A stretch of 64,000 nt of DNA from Curvibacter sp. (GTDB taxonomy: Bacteria > Pseudomonadota > Gammaproteobacteria > Burkholderiales > Burkholderiaceae_C): the NCBI GenBank assembly GCA_004293725.1, contig REAW01000006.1, forward strand, positions 246,167 through 310,166, read 5' to 3'. The position numbers were made by a program, and so were the translations under genes. This document shows, piece by piece, positions 30,266 through 44,171 of this stretch (positions are counted from its first letter, which is position 1; each line of letters opens with the position of its first letter). The notes beneath the pieces are model-generated. The model made no database searches. It saw only the letters and a program-made list of their open reading frames with translations, and had not been told where the DNA came from.

Positions 30266-32251
30266 ATGACTGGATTGGAAATTACCCTGCTCTACCTGTT
30301 GGCTGCCGTATTGGGCGTGGTGCTGTGCCGCTCGTTGAAACTGCCTCCCATGCTCGGGTATTTGGTCGTAGGGGTGGTCATCGGCCCTAATGCATTGGCT
30401 TTGTCGCAAAACTCGGAGGCTGTGCGCCATCTTGGCGAATTTGGTGTAGTTTTTTTGATGTTTGTTATCGGCCTGGAGTTCAATTTGCCACGCTTGCGCG
30501 CCATGCGCAAGCACGTTTTCGGGTTGGGTCTATTGCAAGTTGTGGTGACAATTTTTCTCGCTACCGCAGCGACTCTGGGCATGGCCGTGCTGTTCCCAAG
30601 GATTTGGGATATGGAGTGGCAAGCCGCTTTGGCGCTTTCGTGCGCGCTCGCCATGAGTAGCACTGCCATTGTGGTGAAACTGATGGTGGAGCGGCTGGAA
30701 TTGGATTCCGAACATGGGAAGCGTGTCATGGGTGTGCTGCTATTCCAAGATTTGGCAGTGGTTCCCCTATTGGTGCTTATCCCGGCGCTGGGCGCCTCGG
30801 GCGAGCAGTTGTTTGAAGCGCTAGCTCTGGCGGCATTCAAGGCCGCTGTATTGGTCACCGTGCTGTTGGTGGGCGGCCAACACTTGATGCGTCATTGGCT
30901 GACTTTGGTGGCTCGCCGCAAAAGCGACGAGCTGTTTGTATTGAACCTACTGTTTATTACGCTGGGGCTCGCGTGGCTGACGGAGTTCGCTGGGTTGAGC
31001 TTGGCCCTTGGAGCATTCATTGCCGGCATGCTGATCTCAGAGACAGAATTCAAGCACCAAGTTGAGACCGACATCCGCCCCTTTCACGATGTGCTCTTGG
31101 GTTTATTCTTTATATCCATCGGTATGTTGCTCGACTGGCGTTTGGTTCTGGAACGTTGGCCGCTGGTTTTGCTTTTGGTAGTGGTACCAATTCTGTTCAA
31201 GGCGGCGCTGGTCACCGGGTTGGCTAAAGCGCTAGGTACATCTCCCGGTGTTAGCCTGCGCACTGGCCTGTATTTAGCGCAGGCAGGCGAATTCGGCTTT
31301 GTTTTGCTTACTTTGGCGCAAAAAAATTCTTTGGTTCCCCCCGCGCTGCTAAACCCCATTTTGGCCAGCATGGTGCTGTCCATGCTGGCGACGCCGTTTA
31401 TCGTGATGTACACCAACCGGATCGTCATGAAGTTGGTAAGTAGTGAGTGGCTGCTGCAGTCCCTGCAGATGACGACGATTGCGAGAAAGTCCATCAGCGC
31501 AAACCAACACGTCATCATTTGCGGCTTTGGTCGGTGCGGCCAGAACCTTGCACGCATGCTGGAGCACGAAGGCATACCCTACATGGCACTCGACCTGGAC
31601 CCGGACCGGGTGCGCCAAGCCGCTGCAGCGGGACATTCCGTGGTTTTTGGAGATGCGGCCCGACTACAAGCGCTGATGGCAGCGGGCTTGGCCCGTGCAA
31701 GTGCTGTGGTGATTACCTATTTGGGGGAGGGCGCAGCGCTTAAGGTACTTGGCAATACCCACTCGCATGCGCCCCAGGTTCCTGTGATAGTTCGCACCCA
31801 AGACGACCATGCATTGGACAAGTTACGCGCTGCAGGGGCCACAGAGGTGGTGCCCGAAGCGATTGAAGGATCCCTGATGCTGGCCAGCCATGCATTGGCC
31901 CTTGTGGGTGTTCCCATGCGCCGCGTGATTCGTATTGTGCAAGACCAACGGGATGCCCGCTACAACCTCTTGCGCGGATTTTTCCATGGCGCCGATGATG
32001 ACTCCATCGATGAGTTGCAACACGAACGCCTGATTACCGTGAGCCTACCCTTGGGAGCAAAGGCGTCGGGCAAGCTCTTGTCTCACTTCAATCTGGAAGG
32101 GTTGGAAGTCCGTCTGCTGAGTTTGCGGCGAAGCGGTGGCGTAAATACCCGCGTTGACTCCCAGACAACCATCGAAGGCGGTGATACGCTGGTCTTATCT
32201 GGTAACGCTGAGTCGCTGGCTTTGGCCGAACAAAAGCTCCTCAAAGGTTAG
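30266..32251 (+). CDS. CPA2-family cation:proton antiporter (KefB/YbaL-like) with TrkA-N domain
   Basis: 661 aa, multi-TM N-terminal half, HVIICGFGRCGQNLARML Rossmann domain. Confidence 0.92.
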   Translation: MTGLEITLLYLLAAVLGVVLCRSLKLPPMLGYLVVGVVIGPNALALSQNSEAVRHLGEFGVVFLMFVIGLEFNLPRLRAMRKHVFGLGLLQVVVTIFLATAATLGMAVLFPRIWDMEWQAALALSCALAMSSTAIVVKLMVERLELDSEHGKRVMGVLLFQDLAVVPLLVLIPALGASGEQLFEALALAAFKAAVLVTVLLVGGQHLMRHWLTLVARRKSDELFVLNLLFITLGLAWLTEFAGLSLALGAFIAGMLISETEFKHQVETDIRPFHDVLLGLFFISIGMLLDWRLVLERWPLVLLLVVVPILFKAALVTGLAKALGTSPGVSLRTGLYLAQAGEFGFVLLTLAQKNSLVPPALLNPILASMVLSMLATPFIVMYTNRIVMKLVSSEWLLQSLQMTTIARKSISANQHVIICGFGRCGQNLARMLEHEGIPYMALDLDPDRVRQAAAAGHSVVFGDAARLQALMAAGLARASAVVITYLGEGAALKVLGNTHSHAPQVPVIVRTQDDHALDKLRAAGATEVVPEAIEGSLMLASHALALVGVPMRRVIRIVQDQRDARYNLLRGFFHGADDDSIDELQHERLITVSLPLGAKASGKLLSHFNLEGLEVRLLSLRRSGGVNTRVDSQTTIEGGDTLVLSGNAESLALAEQKLLKG

Positions 32252-32317
32252 TCCCCGGGGAGGCGCTCTTGGGGGCACAATATCCCCTGCCCTTGTTTTT
32301 GTACTTGCTCAGCTTTT

Positions 32318-32872
32318 ATGCAACACCTTAGCGTTAACCAATACCTCCGGGACAATATTCGCACGGTGCCCGACTGGCCAGCGCCCGGCGTTCAATTTCG
32401 AGACATCACGCCGCTTCTTCAAGACGCCAAAGTCTTCAGGGTGTTAATTGACGCATTTGTCCACCGCTATATGGATTCAAGTATGCGGCCCGATGTGGTG
32501 GCGGGTTTGGATGCTCGCGGCTTCATTTTGGGTGCTGTTGTTGCTTACGAGCTCAATATTGGCTTTGTCCCGATCCGCAAGAAGGGGAAGCTTCCGTTCA
32601 CCACGGTGGAGGAAACCTATGAACTCGAATACGGCAGTGCCACTGTGGAACTGCACACCGACGCGGTAAAGGCCGGTGATCGTGTGCTTCTGATCGATGA
32701 TCTCATTGCCACTGGCGGTACCATGATGGCAGGAAAGAAGCTGCTAGAACGGCTGGGAGCCCACGTTATGGAGGGCGCGGCAATCGTGGACTTACCGGAA
32801 CTGGGTGGCTCTGCCAAGTTGCGAGAGGCTGGCCTTCCCTTGTTTACATTGCTTGATTTTTCAGGGCACTAA
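32318..32872 (+). CDS. apt: Adenine phosphoribosyltransferase
   Basis: [32 protein letters not shown]-binding motif. Confidence 0.95.
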   Translation: MQHLSVNQYLRDNIRTVPDWPAPGVQFRDITPLLQDAKVFRVLIDAFVHRYMDSSMRPDVVAGLDARGFILGAVVAYELNIGFVPIRKKGKLPFTTVEETYELEYGSATVELHTDAVKAGDRVLLIDDLIATGGTMMAGKKLLERLGAHVMEGAAIVDLPELGGSAKLREAGLPLFTLLDFSGH

Positions 32873-32888
32873 CCCCGGCTTATTCGAT

Positions 32889-33596
32889 TCAGTGCAATTC
32901 CCCATATTGCGTTCCGCTCAACGGCGAATTCCGCTCATCTAACTCGGTGTCTTGGAAATGGGGGGGCGCCGGGTTGCGACGTCCGGTGCGCACAATTTCT
33001 CCGGGCGCCGACAAGGTTGCGGGAGATGGAGCCGCCGCCAGTGCCTGTTTAAATGCGGCAACTTCATCCGGTTGCAAAGGTTCATAGCGCGACGGAGCCG
33101 ATGCTTCTGCTGCCTTTTGTGGGGGAGCCGCCTCCACAAGACCGGAACTTCGCGCTAAACCTGCGGTGACATGTTCGTTGATTCGCCAATACACGGCCGT
33201 TACCAAGATGTCGTGCTGTGACTTCGCCACTTTGGCAATGTGACTCTCCATATCAGCGAGGCGTTGAGGGTCCACTACGTTTTGGCGCGCCAAGTCCATC
33301 ATGATCAAGTACTGCCGACCGCGGGAGTCCAATGACAGTACCTTGAACTTGTAGCTAGAAGATAACAGCCCAGCCCGTGTCATGGACTCTCTGACTACTG
33401 TGTAAAGCAGTTCTCGGCGCTCTAGGCGCTCGTGTTTGCGGTTGGCCGCACTTCCTGATTCAGAGTTGCCCCTACTTGCACGCGACTTACTGTTATGGCC
33501 AAAGGGTTGGGTGGCATCCATATGCCCGAGGCTCGAGCTTTCAGCAGGAACTGGAGGGGACGGTGTCTTTTTGCCAAACCAATGGAACAAGGACAT
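32889..33596 (-). CDS. Conserved hypothetical protein
   Basis: 235-codon ORF between apt and mnmE; no recognised domain. Confidence 0.7.
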   Translation of the reverse strand: MSLFHWFGKKTPSPPVPAESSSLGHMDATQPFGHNSKSRASRGNSESGSAANRKHERLERRELLYTVVRESMTRAGLLSSSYKFKVLSLDSRGRQYLIMMDLARQNVVDPQRLADMESHIAKVAKSQHDILVTAVYWRINEHVTAGLARSSGLVEAAPPQKAAEASAPSRYEPLQPDEVAAFKQALAAAPSPATLSAPGEIVRTGRRNPAPPHFQDTELDERNSPLSGTQYGELH

Positions 33597-33640
33597 TGCA
33601 ATTGCTTTCGTGTGCGTCGTTCATTGGAGTGTAGTGCAGG

Positions 33641-35047
33641 CTATTTACCAATGCAAAACTTCGAAAAGATCACGCCCAGTAAATCATCGGAGCTGAACTC
33701 TCCCGTGATTTCGCCAAGTGCGTTTTGGCCCAATCTCAGCTCTTCGGCCAGCAGATCCAGAGTATTGGCACCCATTCTGAGATGTAAGTGCGCCTCTTCT
33801 AAATGCGCGTCGACTTGGCGCAAGGCCTGCAAATGTCGCTGGCGTGCAATAAAACCGCCGCTTTCCGATGGCTGCCAGCCCGCAGAAGCCAGTAGGCGCT
33901 CGCGCAAGGCATCCAGACCAACGCCTGTTTTGGCTGAAAGTACGATGCCCGTGTCCGGACCTCGTTCGGTTATCGCATCAGCTTTGTTCCAAACATCGAT
34001 CACCGCCGTACTTTTTGCAAGTTTTTGCACCAAACTCCTCATGATTTCGGCGTCCGCAGCTATGTATTCGATAGTATTTCGGCGCGTTAAATCATGCAAA
34101 AAGAGTACGGCGTCAGCAACCTCAATGGCCTGCCAGGCCCTTGCTATGCCAATCTGCTCAATTGCATCTTCGCTGCTGCGCAGGCCCGCTGTATCCACCA
34201 CATGAATGGGAATGCCTTTGATCTGAATTGTTTCCTGCACCTTGTCGCGTGTGGTGCCCGCAATCGGCGTCACGATCGCCAACTCGGCACCCGCCAAGGC
34301 GTTCAACAATGATGACTTTCCGGCATTCGGCTGGCCAGCGATGACCACTGTGATTCCCTCGCGCAATAAGGCTCCCTGGGTGGCCTGATCCAACACTTGT
34401 CGAACCATACTCTGCAGTTTTTGTAGCTGCCCCAGCGCATCTGCCTTCTGCAGAAAATCGATTTCTTCCTCCGGAAAATCTAGTGTGGCTTCTACCAGCA
34501 TGCGAAGATGAATCAAGGCCTCAAGCAGCGTGTGCACCTGCTTGGAGAAAGCCCCTGCCAACGACTGCGTTGCACTGCGTGCCGCCGCCTCGGTACTCGC
34601 ATCGATCAAGTCGGCAATCGCCTCGGCCTGGGTCAAGTCGATCTTTCCGTTCAGGAATGCCCGCTGCGAAAACTCTCCGGGCTCGGCAATACGAAGGGCT
34701 GGCAAGATTGCGCCGCCCGACCCGGTGGGCACGGTGGCTGCCAACTCTAGGCAGCGTGCCACTAGCAATTGCAAGACCACAGCTCCGCCGTGGGCTTGCA
34801 GCTCTAATACGTCCTCACCCGTAAATGAATGGGGGCCCGGAAAAAACAAGGCCAGCCCCCGATCCAGCGGCTGGCCTTGTGCGTCCGTAAAGGGGAGGTA
34901 AGTCGCCTCACGGGGCCGCAATACGCGGCCGAGCAGGACTTGGGTAAATCCGGATAGGTCTTTGCCACTGATCCGGACAATGCCCACGGCACCCCGACCG
35001 GGAGCGGTTGCAACGGCCACGATAGGGTCGCTATGGCGTGTCAACAC
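33641..35047 (-). CDS. mnmE: tRNA modification GTPase MnmE
   Basis: [17 protein letters not shown]-terminal FCIGK. Confidence 0.97.
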   Translation of the reverse strand: MLTRHSDPIVAVATAPGRGAVGIVRISGKDLSGFTQVLLGRVLRPREATYLPFTDAQGQPLDRGLALFFPGPHSFTGEDVLELQAHGGAVVLQLLVARCLELAATVPTGSGGAILPALRIAEPGEFSQRAFLNGKIDLTQAEAIADLIDASTEAAARSATQSLAGAFSKQVHTLLEALIHLRMLVEATLDFPEEEIDFLQKADALGQLQKLQSMVRQVLDQATQGALLREGITVVIAGQPNAGKSSLLNALAGAELAIVTPIAGTTRDKVQETIQIKGIPIHVVDTAGLRSSEDAIEQIGIARAWQAIEVADAVLFLHDLTRRNTIEYIAADAEIMRSLVQKLAKSTAVIDVWNKADAITERGPDTGIVLSAKTGVGLDALRERLLASAGWQPSESGGFIARQRHLQALRQVDAHLEEAHLHLRMGANTLDLLAEELRLGQNALGEITGEFSSDDLLGVIFSKFCIGK

Positions 35048-35068
35048 GGCAGCGCTCCCCTGCTACGC

Positions 35069-36778
35069 CTACTTGAACTTGGGCAGATTGAACTGAGGCG
35101 GAACGCCCATGCGAGTATTGATGATCCACTGTTGGGCGATGGACAAAATGTTGTTGGTAATCCAGTAGAGCACCAAGCCCGACGGGAAGAAGAAGAACAT
35201 CACACTAAACGCCAGAGGCATGTACCACATCAGCTTAGCCTGCAAGGGGTCTGGCGGGGCAGGGTTCAAGGCGGTCTGCAGCATGGTAGTCATCGCCATG
35301 ATCAATGGCAGGATGTAATAGGGGTCCGGCGAAGACAAATCTTGAATCCAGCCTAGCCACGGCGCATTGCGCATTTCAACGCTGGACAAAAGCACCCAGT
35401 ACAACGCAATGAATACGGGTATCTGCACCATGATGGGGAAGCAACCACCCATAGGGTTGACTTTTTCCTCACGGTAGATGCGCATCATCTCCTGCTGCAT
35501 TTGCTGCGGGTTGTCTTTGAGACGCTCCCGCATTTCCATGATCTTGGGGTTAACCGCCTTCATCTTGGCCATGCTCGCGTAAGCTTTGGCGTTGAGCCAG
35601 TAAAAGGCAATCTTGAGCAGGAGCACCAGCGCCACGATGGACCAGCCCCAGTTTTGAATAAAGCTGTGCAATTTGTCCAGCAACCAATACAAAGGCTTGG
35701 CCAGAATCGTCAGCCAACCATAGTCCTTCACCAACTCGAGCCCGGGAGCAAGGGCTGCCAAGGCCTTCTCTTCCTGGGGGCCAACGAAGAGGGTGGCACC
35801 AACGGTGTGGGTTTTTCCTGGCTCGAGAGCTGGCAACGGCGAAATCATAGTTGCTCGGTAGCAGCAATCCGGCGTGGTGGAGCCAATGTCTACACCATCT
35901 AGAGAGTACGAGCGCGCTGTGCCGGTGGGCAATATCCAAGCAGTGGCAAAGTAATGCTGCACCATCGCGATGTAGCCGTTGTCCGCTTCTTTTTCAAAGG
36001 TGGCTGTCTTCTTCTTGATCTCGCTGAACTCCACCTTTTGATACTTCTTGGCTTCGGTGTACACCGCAGGGCCAGTAAAGGTGGAATAAAAGGAAGACTC
36101 TCCCGCAGGTTTGTTGCCGTCGCGAACCAGCTGCAAGTACAGCTGAGGCGATAGTGGCGTACTCGAAGCGTTGGTAAGTTCATGCTTAACAGCGATGTCG
36201 TAAACACCCCGACGCAATGTATAGGTCTTGACCAGCTTCAGTCCCCCCACTTCGGGCGAAGTGAAAGTGATCACCAGTTCGTCCTGGCCTTCTTTCAGCG
36301 ATCGGTCACCGCCAACGGTCATCACCGTTTTGTGGGTCGGCGACGCGCCGCCGGCAGCGCCCGGAATCACGCCCGTCTGCGCAAGGTATACCCGCTCTTT
36401 GGAATCGTCCAGCAATACGAAGTTGCGGATCTTGTCGGCCATGTCCGTGTGCTTGAGAAACTCGGAGCGCACCAAGGACCCGCCTTCGGTATCAAAGGTC
36501 AGCTTTAGCACATCTGTGCTGACCTCAAACCGTTCGCTGGGCACCACTTGTACCGCGGGGGCTGCGGGGGCTGCAGGCACCACACCCGCTTTTGCAACCG
36601 CAGCCGGAACCAAGCTATCTGGCTTGCTTTCAGGCGCAGCTGTTGCAGGTGCTGAAGTCTTGGCAGGGCTGGGGAAAAATGTGGCTTTATTGCCGTTATG
36701 GATCTGCCATTGATCCCACAGCAACACCATGGAAAAGCCAAAGATCACCCACAAGATGGTGCGGCGAATATCGTTCAT
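35069..36778 (-). CDS. yidC: Membrane protein insertase YidC
   Basis: 569 aa; FIQNWGWSIVALVLLLKIAF, GGCFPIMVQIPVFIALYWVL. Confidence 0.97.
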   Translation of the reverse strand: MNDIRRTILWVIFGFSMVLLWDQWQIHNGNKATFFPSPAKTSAPATAAPESKPDSLVPAAVAKAGVVPAAPAAPAVQVVPSERFEVSTDVLKLTFDTEGGSLVRSEFLKHTDMADKIRNFVLLDDSKERVYLAQTGVIPGAAGGASPTHKTVMTVGGDRSLKEGQDELVITFTSPEVGGLKLVKTYTLRRGVYDIAVKHELTNASSTPLSPQLYLQLVRDGNKPAGESSFYSTFTGPAVYTEAKKYQKVEFSEIKKKTATFEKEADNGYIAMVQHYFATAWILPTGTARSYSLDGVDIGSTTPDCCYRATMISPLPALEPGKTHTVGATLFVGPQEEKALAALAPGLELVKDYGWLTILAKPLYWLLDKLHSFIQNWGWSIVALVLLLKIAFYWLNAKAYASMAKMKAVNPKIMEMRERLKDNPQQMQQEMMRIYREEKVNPMGGCFPIMVQIPVFIALYWVLLSSVEMRNAPWLGWIQDLSSPDPYYILPLIMAMTTMLQTALNPAPPDPLQAKLMWYMPLAFSVMFFFFPSGLVLYWITNNILSIAQQWIINTRMGVPPQFNLPKFK

Positions 36779-37047
36779 GAAGTTTTCTTTTCAGAAGGAG
36801 AGGAAATCAGACGGCCAAAGAGCCGGGGACGTTCAGAAGGAACCGGATCATAGCCACCCTCACACCAGGGGTGGCATCGCCCCAAACGAGCCACCGTAAG
36901 GTAGGCCCCGGCTGCAGCGCCATGGGTCTGCAACGCTTGTAACGAATATGCTGAACATGTGGGCTCAAAGCGACACGCGGACCCCAGCCACGGACTCAGG
37001 AGCAAACGGTAGGCCTTTACCAACCCCACGAGAGCCGCTTGCATCAT
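36775..37047 (-). CDS. yidD: Membrane protein insertion efficiency factor YidD
   Basis: YRLLLSPWLGSACRFEPTCSAYSLQALQTHGA. Confidence 0.96.
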   Translation of the reverse strand: MMQAALVGLVKAYRLLLSPWLGSACRFEPTCSAYSLQALQTHGAAAGAYLTVARLGRCHPWCEGGYDPVPSERPRLFGRLISSPSEKKTS

Positions 37048-37514
37048 GGCCGCAAACCAGGAGCGGGGTTCGCGCGAGCCCGTACAAACAGCTGCTGCAA
37101 CTCGCTGCGCACTGCCGCCTTGAGGACATCCGACGTAGCGCTATGAAACTGGGCACGGTCGAACCCGGATCGCAAACGTACCAAATGGGCACGCAACTCT
37201 AAACCCGCTGAAAGCTCAGCTCCCAGCGCATAGATTTGGCGCTTGATGGTATTGCGCGTTACAGCACGCTTAGCCCAGCGCTTGGGCACCATGGCACCCA
37301 ACCACACCGCAGACTCTGGAAACAACAAAGCCCCCGACTCGTCGGGGGCCATTTCCAGTGCTCGCGCGTGAAGCGCGAAATGCGCTGTTTTGGACACAGT
37401 TATTCCACCAAGCACCGCTTGAAACTGGGCACGGGTTTTAAGGCGCCGCACCGGAGCACTGTCGACATGTAGCGAATCCGCTTTGACCAAAAGCCAGTCA
37501 GCCTTGGCTTGCAA
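37044..37514 (-). CDS. rnpA: Ribonuclease P protein component
   Basis: Synteny between rpmH and yidD; VPKRWAKRAVTRNTIKRQIY. Confidence 0.92.
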   Translation of the reverse strand: MQAKADWLLVKADSLHVDSAPVRRLKTRAQFQAVLGGITVSKTAHFALHARALEMAPDESGALLFPESAVWLGAMVPKRWAKRAVTRNTIKRQIYALGAELSAGLELRAHLVRLRSGFDRAQFHSATSDVLKAAVRSELQQLFVRARANPAPGLRP

Positions 37515-37526
37515 GATTCGCGCGAA

Positions 37527-37661
37527 TTAGACAGCCAGGCGCTTGCGGCCCTTGGCGCGGCGTGCGTTGATCACAGCACGGCCACCGCGAGTTTTCATGC
37601 GAACCAGAAAACCATGGGTACGGGCGCGGCGGATTTTGGAAGGTTGGTAAGTGCGTTTCAT
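37527..37661 (-). CDS. rpmH: 50S ribosomal protein L34
   Basis: [44 protein letters not shown]. Confidence 0.98.
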   Translation of the reverse strand: MKRTYQPSKIRRARTHGFLVRMKTRGGRAVINARRAKGRKRLAV

Positions 37662-37850
37662 GTGAATTTTCCTAACAGGCTCTGTGGGTATCCGCACCCA
37701 TTTCACACAAGAAACAAGGCACGAATTTTGGTCTATCGCCCCGAACACAATCAGGGGAACCCGGCATTATCGCAAACTTTCTTAATCACAGCAACACCTT
37801 AGGGCGTTATTGGTGTGCAGCACTGTAAGATTGGTCTTTGCCGTCAAAAG

Positions 37851-37908
37851 TGTGGATAAAGTCTTAATAAACTACAATCCAACGCTCAGCAATCCAAAAC
37901 TATCCACA
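37851..37908. promoter_or_regulatory. DnaA boxes upstream of dnaA (candidate oriC edge / dnaA autoregulation)
   Basis: TGTGGATAA at 37851-37859 (perfect) and CTATCCACA at 37900-37908 (one mismatch). Confidence 0.6.
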
Positions 37909-37924
37909 GAAGCTGACTCCAACA

Positions 37925-39337
37925 ATGACTCAGGGATCCTCCCCACCTACACCAGATCGTCACAGTCAGGAACTGGGTCAAAGCCTGTGGCAGAGCTGCG
38001 TGGATCAGTTAGCCCAAGAGTTACCGGAACAACAGTTCAACACTTGGATAAAACCGTTGGCCGCTCATGTGCATGACGACATGTCCAAGGCGACGATCTT
38101 TGTGGCAAACCGCTTCAAGCTGGACTGGGTCAGAGCCCAATACAGCCAAAGGATAGCAGCGCTCCTAGAAAAACTTTACGGCCAACCCGTCGTGGTTGAG
38201 TTAGCAATCACTCCCCGTGAAGCACCCGTCAGGCAAGTTAGCATGCCGCGGACTGCCGAGGTTCCGTCTGCCGTTGAAGAGACAGAAGTGGGCGAAGACC
38301 GCGTGATTGGCGGCACCAAGAATCGCCTCAACAGCCTGCTTACGTTTGAAAGCCTGATCGAAGGCACAGCCAACCGCATGGCCCGCGCCGCTGCAATGCA
38401 CGTAGCCACCATGCCAGGGCATCTTTACAACCCGCTGTTCATTTACGGTGGCGTGGGTCTGGGCAAGACCCACTTGATGCACGCCGTGGGAAACCGCCTG
38501 CTAGCCGACAAGCCCGGCTCCAAAGTTCTCTACATCCACGCAGAGCAATTTGTATCTGATGTGGTTAAGGCCTACCAACGCAAAACTTTCGATGAGTTCA
38601 AGGAGCGCTACCACTCTCTTGATTTGCTGTTGATTGACGATGTGCAGTTCTTTGCCAACAAAGACCGCACCCAAGAAGAGTTTTTCAATGCCTTTGAGGC
38701 CCTGCTGGCCAAAAAGTCGCACATCGTGATGACCAGTGACACCTACCCCAAGGGCCTGGCGGATATTCACGAGCGCTTGGTTTCGCGCTTTGACTCCGGC
38801 CTGACGGTGGCCATTGAGCCGCCAGAACTTGAAATGCGAGTGGCCATTTTGATCAACAAGGCGCGTGCCGAGGGCACCGAGATGCCTGAAGAGGTGGCCT
38901 TTTTTGTAGCCAAGAACGTACGCTCGAACGTGCGCGAGCTTGAAGGCGCACTGCGCAAGATCCTGGCCTACTCGCGGTTCAACCAGAAGGAAATATCTAT
39001 CCAACTTGCGCGCGAAGCTTTGCGCGACTTGCTGTCGATTCAGAATCGGCAGATTTCGGTGGAAAACATCCAGAAGACGGTGGCCGACTATTACAAAATC
39101 AAGATTGCTGACATGTATAGCAAGAAGCGCCCCGCCAGCATCGCACGGCCCCGCCAGATTGCCATGTACTTGGCCAAAGAATTGACCCAAAAGAGCCTGC
39201 CTGAGATTGGCGAGCTGTTTGGCGGACGCGACCACACCACCGTATTGCATGCAGTTCGAAAGATTGGCGGGGAGCGACAGCAACTCACCGAACTGAACCA
39301 GCAGTTACACGTCCTTGAGCAAACGCTAAAAGGTTGA
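37925..39337 (+). CDS. dnaA: Chromosomal replication initiator DnaA
   Basis: [36 protein letters not shown]. Confidence 0.98.
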   Translation: MTQGSSPPTPDRHSQELGQSLWQSCVDQLAQELPEQQFNTWIKPLAAHVHDDMSKATIFVANRFKLDWVRAQYSQRIAALLEKLYGQPVVVELAITPREAPVRQVSMPRTAEVPSAVEETEVGEDRVIGGTKNRLNSLLTFESLIEGTANRMARAAAMHVATMPGHLYNPLFIYGGVGLGKTHLMHAVGNRLLADKPGSKVLYIHAEQFVSDVVKAYQRKTFDEFKERYHSLDLLLIDDVQFFANKDRTQEEFFNAFEALLAKKSHIVMTSDTYPKGLADIHERLVSRFDSGLTVAIEPPELEMRVAILINKARAEGTEMPEEVAFFVAKNVRSNVRELEGALRKILAYSRFNQKEISIQLAREALRDLLSIQNRQISVENIQKTVADYYKIKIADMYSKKRPASIARPRQIAMYLAKELTQKSLPEIGELFGGRDHTTVLHAVRKIGGERQQLTELNQQLHVLEQTLKG

Positions 39338-39460
39338 ATGCAAAAACAAGTGCAAGGCCCCCTCTAGTTGCAATCAAAAAAGGGGAAAATGGCGAGATAG
39401 TTTGTAAAGCAGGGCTTTTATTGCCTTGCAACCCTGGTTGAGTTACAAAATGAGGTTGAC

Positions 39461-40567
39461 ATGATCGTATTGAAGGCAACGCAAGACAAGGTTCTATCGG
39501 TTCTGCAGTCCGTAGCCGGTATTGTCGAGCGTCGTCATACGCTGCCTATCCTGGCCAACGTATTGCTGCGCAAAACCGGCACCTCCATCCAATTGACCAC
39601 CAGCGATCTGGAGATTCAGATTCGCACGACGACCGAACTGGGCGGTGACACCGGTAACTTCACCACCACCGTTGGCGCGCGAAAGCTGATTGACATTCTG
39701 CGCACCATGCCCGGCGACCAAACCGTGTCGTTGGAGTCCAGCCAAAGCAAGATCATCCTTAAAGGTGGCAAGAGCAAGTTCACCCTGCAAACCATGCAGG
39801 CCGAAGACTTTCCATTGGTTCAAGAAAGCGCCAGTTTTGGTCCCGTGTTCAGCGTGCCACAAAAGACCCTGAAAGACCTGCTGAGCCAAGTGTCCTTCGC
39901 CATGGCCTTGCACGACATCCGTTACTACCTCAACGGCATCCTGTTTGTGGCCGAAGGCAAGCAACTCAGCTTGGTAGCTACCGATGGGCACCGCTTGGCA
40001 TTTGCCTCCGCCACGCTGGATGTGGAAGTGCCCAAGCAAGAAGTCATCCTGCCGCGCAAGACCGTGATTGAACTGCAGCGCCTGCTGAGCGATGCCGAAG
40101 GCGCCATCGAAATGCAATTTGCCAACAACCAGGCCAAGTTCACTTTTGACGGCATGGAATTCGTGACCAAACTGGTCGAGGGTAAGTTTCCCGACTACAA
40201 CCGTGTCATCCCCAAAAACCACAAGAACAGCATCACCCTCGGCCGCGAGGCTTTGCTCAAAACGCTGCAACGCACCGCCATCCTGACCAGCGACAAGTTC
40301 AAAGGCGTGCGCCTGAACATTGACCCCGGCAGCCTGCGCGTTGCCAGCAACAACGCCGAGCAAGAAGAGGCGGTCGACGAGTTGGACATCGACTACAGCG
40401 GTGACAGCATCGAGATCGGTTTCAACGTCACCTACCTAATCGACGCCCTGACCAACATGGGCCAGGAAATGGTGAAAGTGGAGCTGTCGGATGGCAACAG
40501 TTCGGCCCTGATCACCATCCCGGACAACGCCACCTTTAAATACGTGGTGATGCCCATGCGAATTTGA
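39461..40567 (+). CDS. dnaN: DNA polymerase III beta sliding clamp
   Basis: 368 aa; synteny dnaA-dnaN-gyrB; C-terminal YVVMPMRI. Confidence 0.98.
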   Translation: MIVLKATQDKVLSVLQSVAGIVERRHTLPILANVLLRKTGTSIQLTTSDLEIQIRTTTELGGDTGNFTTTVGARKLIDILRTMPGDQTVSLESSQSKIILKGGKSKFTLQTMQAEDFPLVQESASFGPVFSVPQKTLKDLLSQVSFAMALHDIRYYLNGILFVAEGKQLSLVATDGHRLAFASATLDVEVPKQEVILPRKTVIELQRLLSDAEGAIEMQFANNQAKFTFDGMEFVTKLVEGKFPDYNRVIPKNHKNSITLGREALLKTLQRTAILTSDKFKGVRLNIDPGSLRVASNNAEQEEAVDELDIDYSGDSIEIGFNVTYLIDALTNMGQEMVKVELSDGNSSALITIPDNATFKYVVMPMRI

Positions 40568-40568
40568 C

Positions 40569-40585
40569 GCTACAAAATCAGTAGC
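40569..40585. repeat. Dispersed 17-nt palindrome copy
   Basis: GCTACAAAATCAGTAGC between dnaN and gyrB. Confidence 0.6.
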
Positions 40586-40596
40586 TGCCAGTGCAA

Positions 40597-40630
40597 CCAA
40601 ACCCCCGGCTATCGGGGGTTTGGTCATTAA
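40597..40630 (+). terminator. Terminator-like hairpin between dnaN and gyrB
   Basis: Perfect 11-bp stem CCAAACCCCCG/CGGGGGTTTGG with 5-nt loop; weak U-tract. Confidence 0.55.
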
Positions 40631-43598
<2,968 letters not shown>

Positions 43599-43670
43599 GC
43601 GTTTTTGGCTGCCATTACAAGCAAAAGCACCTCTGGCACCCACGGAAGACGCCCAAAAAACAGCTCTTGT

Positions 43671-44028
43671 TTAGGGTGCACTGAATCCTGCGGCCTTGTG
43701 GCTGCCGTCGCAATAGGGTTTGTTCTTGGACTGCCCGCAGCGGCACAGGGTGGCCCGGGGCGAGGCTTGGCGCTCGCCACGCACTGTCAGTTCGGCTTCG
43801 ATAGCCAGGGGGCCGTTTTCCCGCACCCACACGGATGGCACCAGACGGGCACGCCTTGGCCACATGCATCAACTCTTCTACGGGCTGGGCATCCGGGTGA
43901 ATCCAGGCACCCTGGACATTGGGCACGAACACATCCGGGTGCGACAACACACAGCTCCGGGAGTGAATGCACTTGTGGGCATCAAAGTGGATGGTGGCGT
44001 CTTTACCGACAACGGTTTCTACAGGCAT
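43671..44028 (-). pseudogene. Fer4_19 + CDGSH iron-sulfur protein, apparently frameshifted
   Basis: Frame from 44028: KCIHSRSCVLSHPDVF...AKACPSGAI; other frame to 43671: RENGPLAIEAEL...RCGQSKNKPYCDGSHKAAGF. Confidence 0.7.
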
Positions 44029-44171
44029 GGAGGTCTCCTTGGGGTGATGACTACAACGCTAAAGCAATCTTCTGCTGGCTTGCAACTGCGTGCCTCCCGG
44101 CTAGTATGCACGGCGCATGGCCCGGTGATGTAATCAGACCCATACCCACACCCATACCATCCGGGAAACCC

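Noticed and set aside
34411-34440. TTTTTGTAGCTGCCCCAGCGC in mnmE as another repeat copy
   Set aside because: Only a half-site, and its translation is plausible native MnmE sequence.
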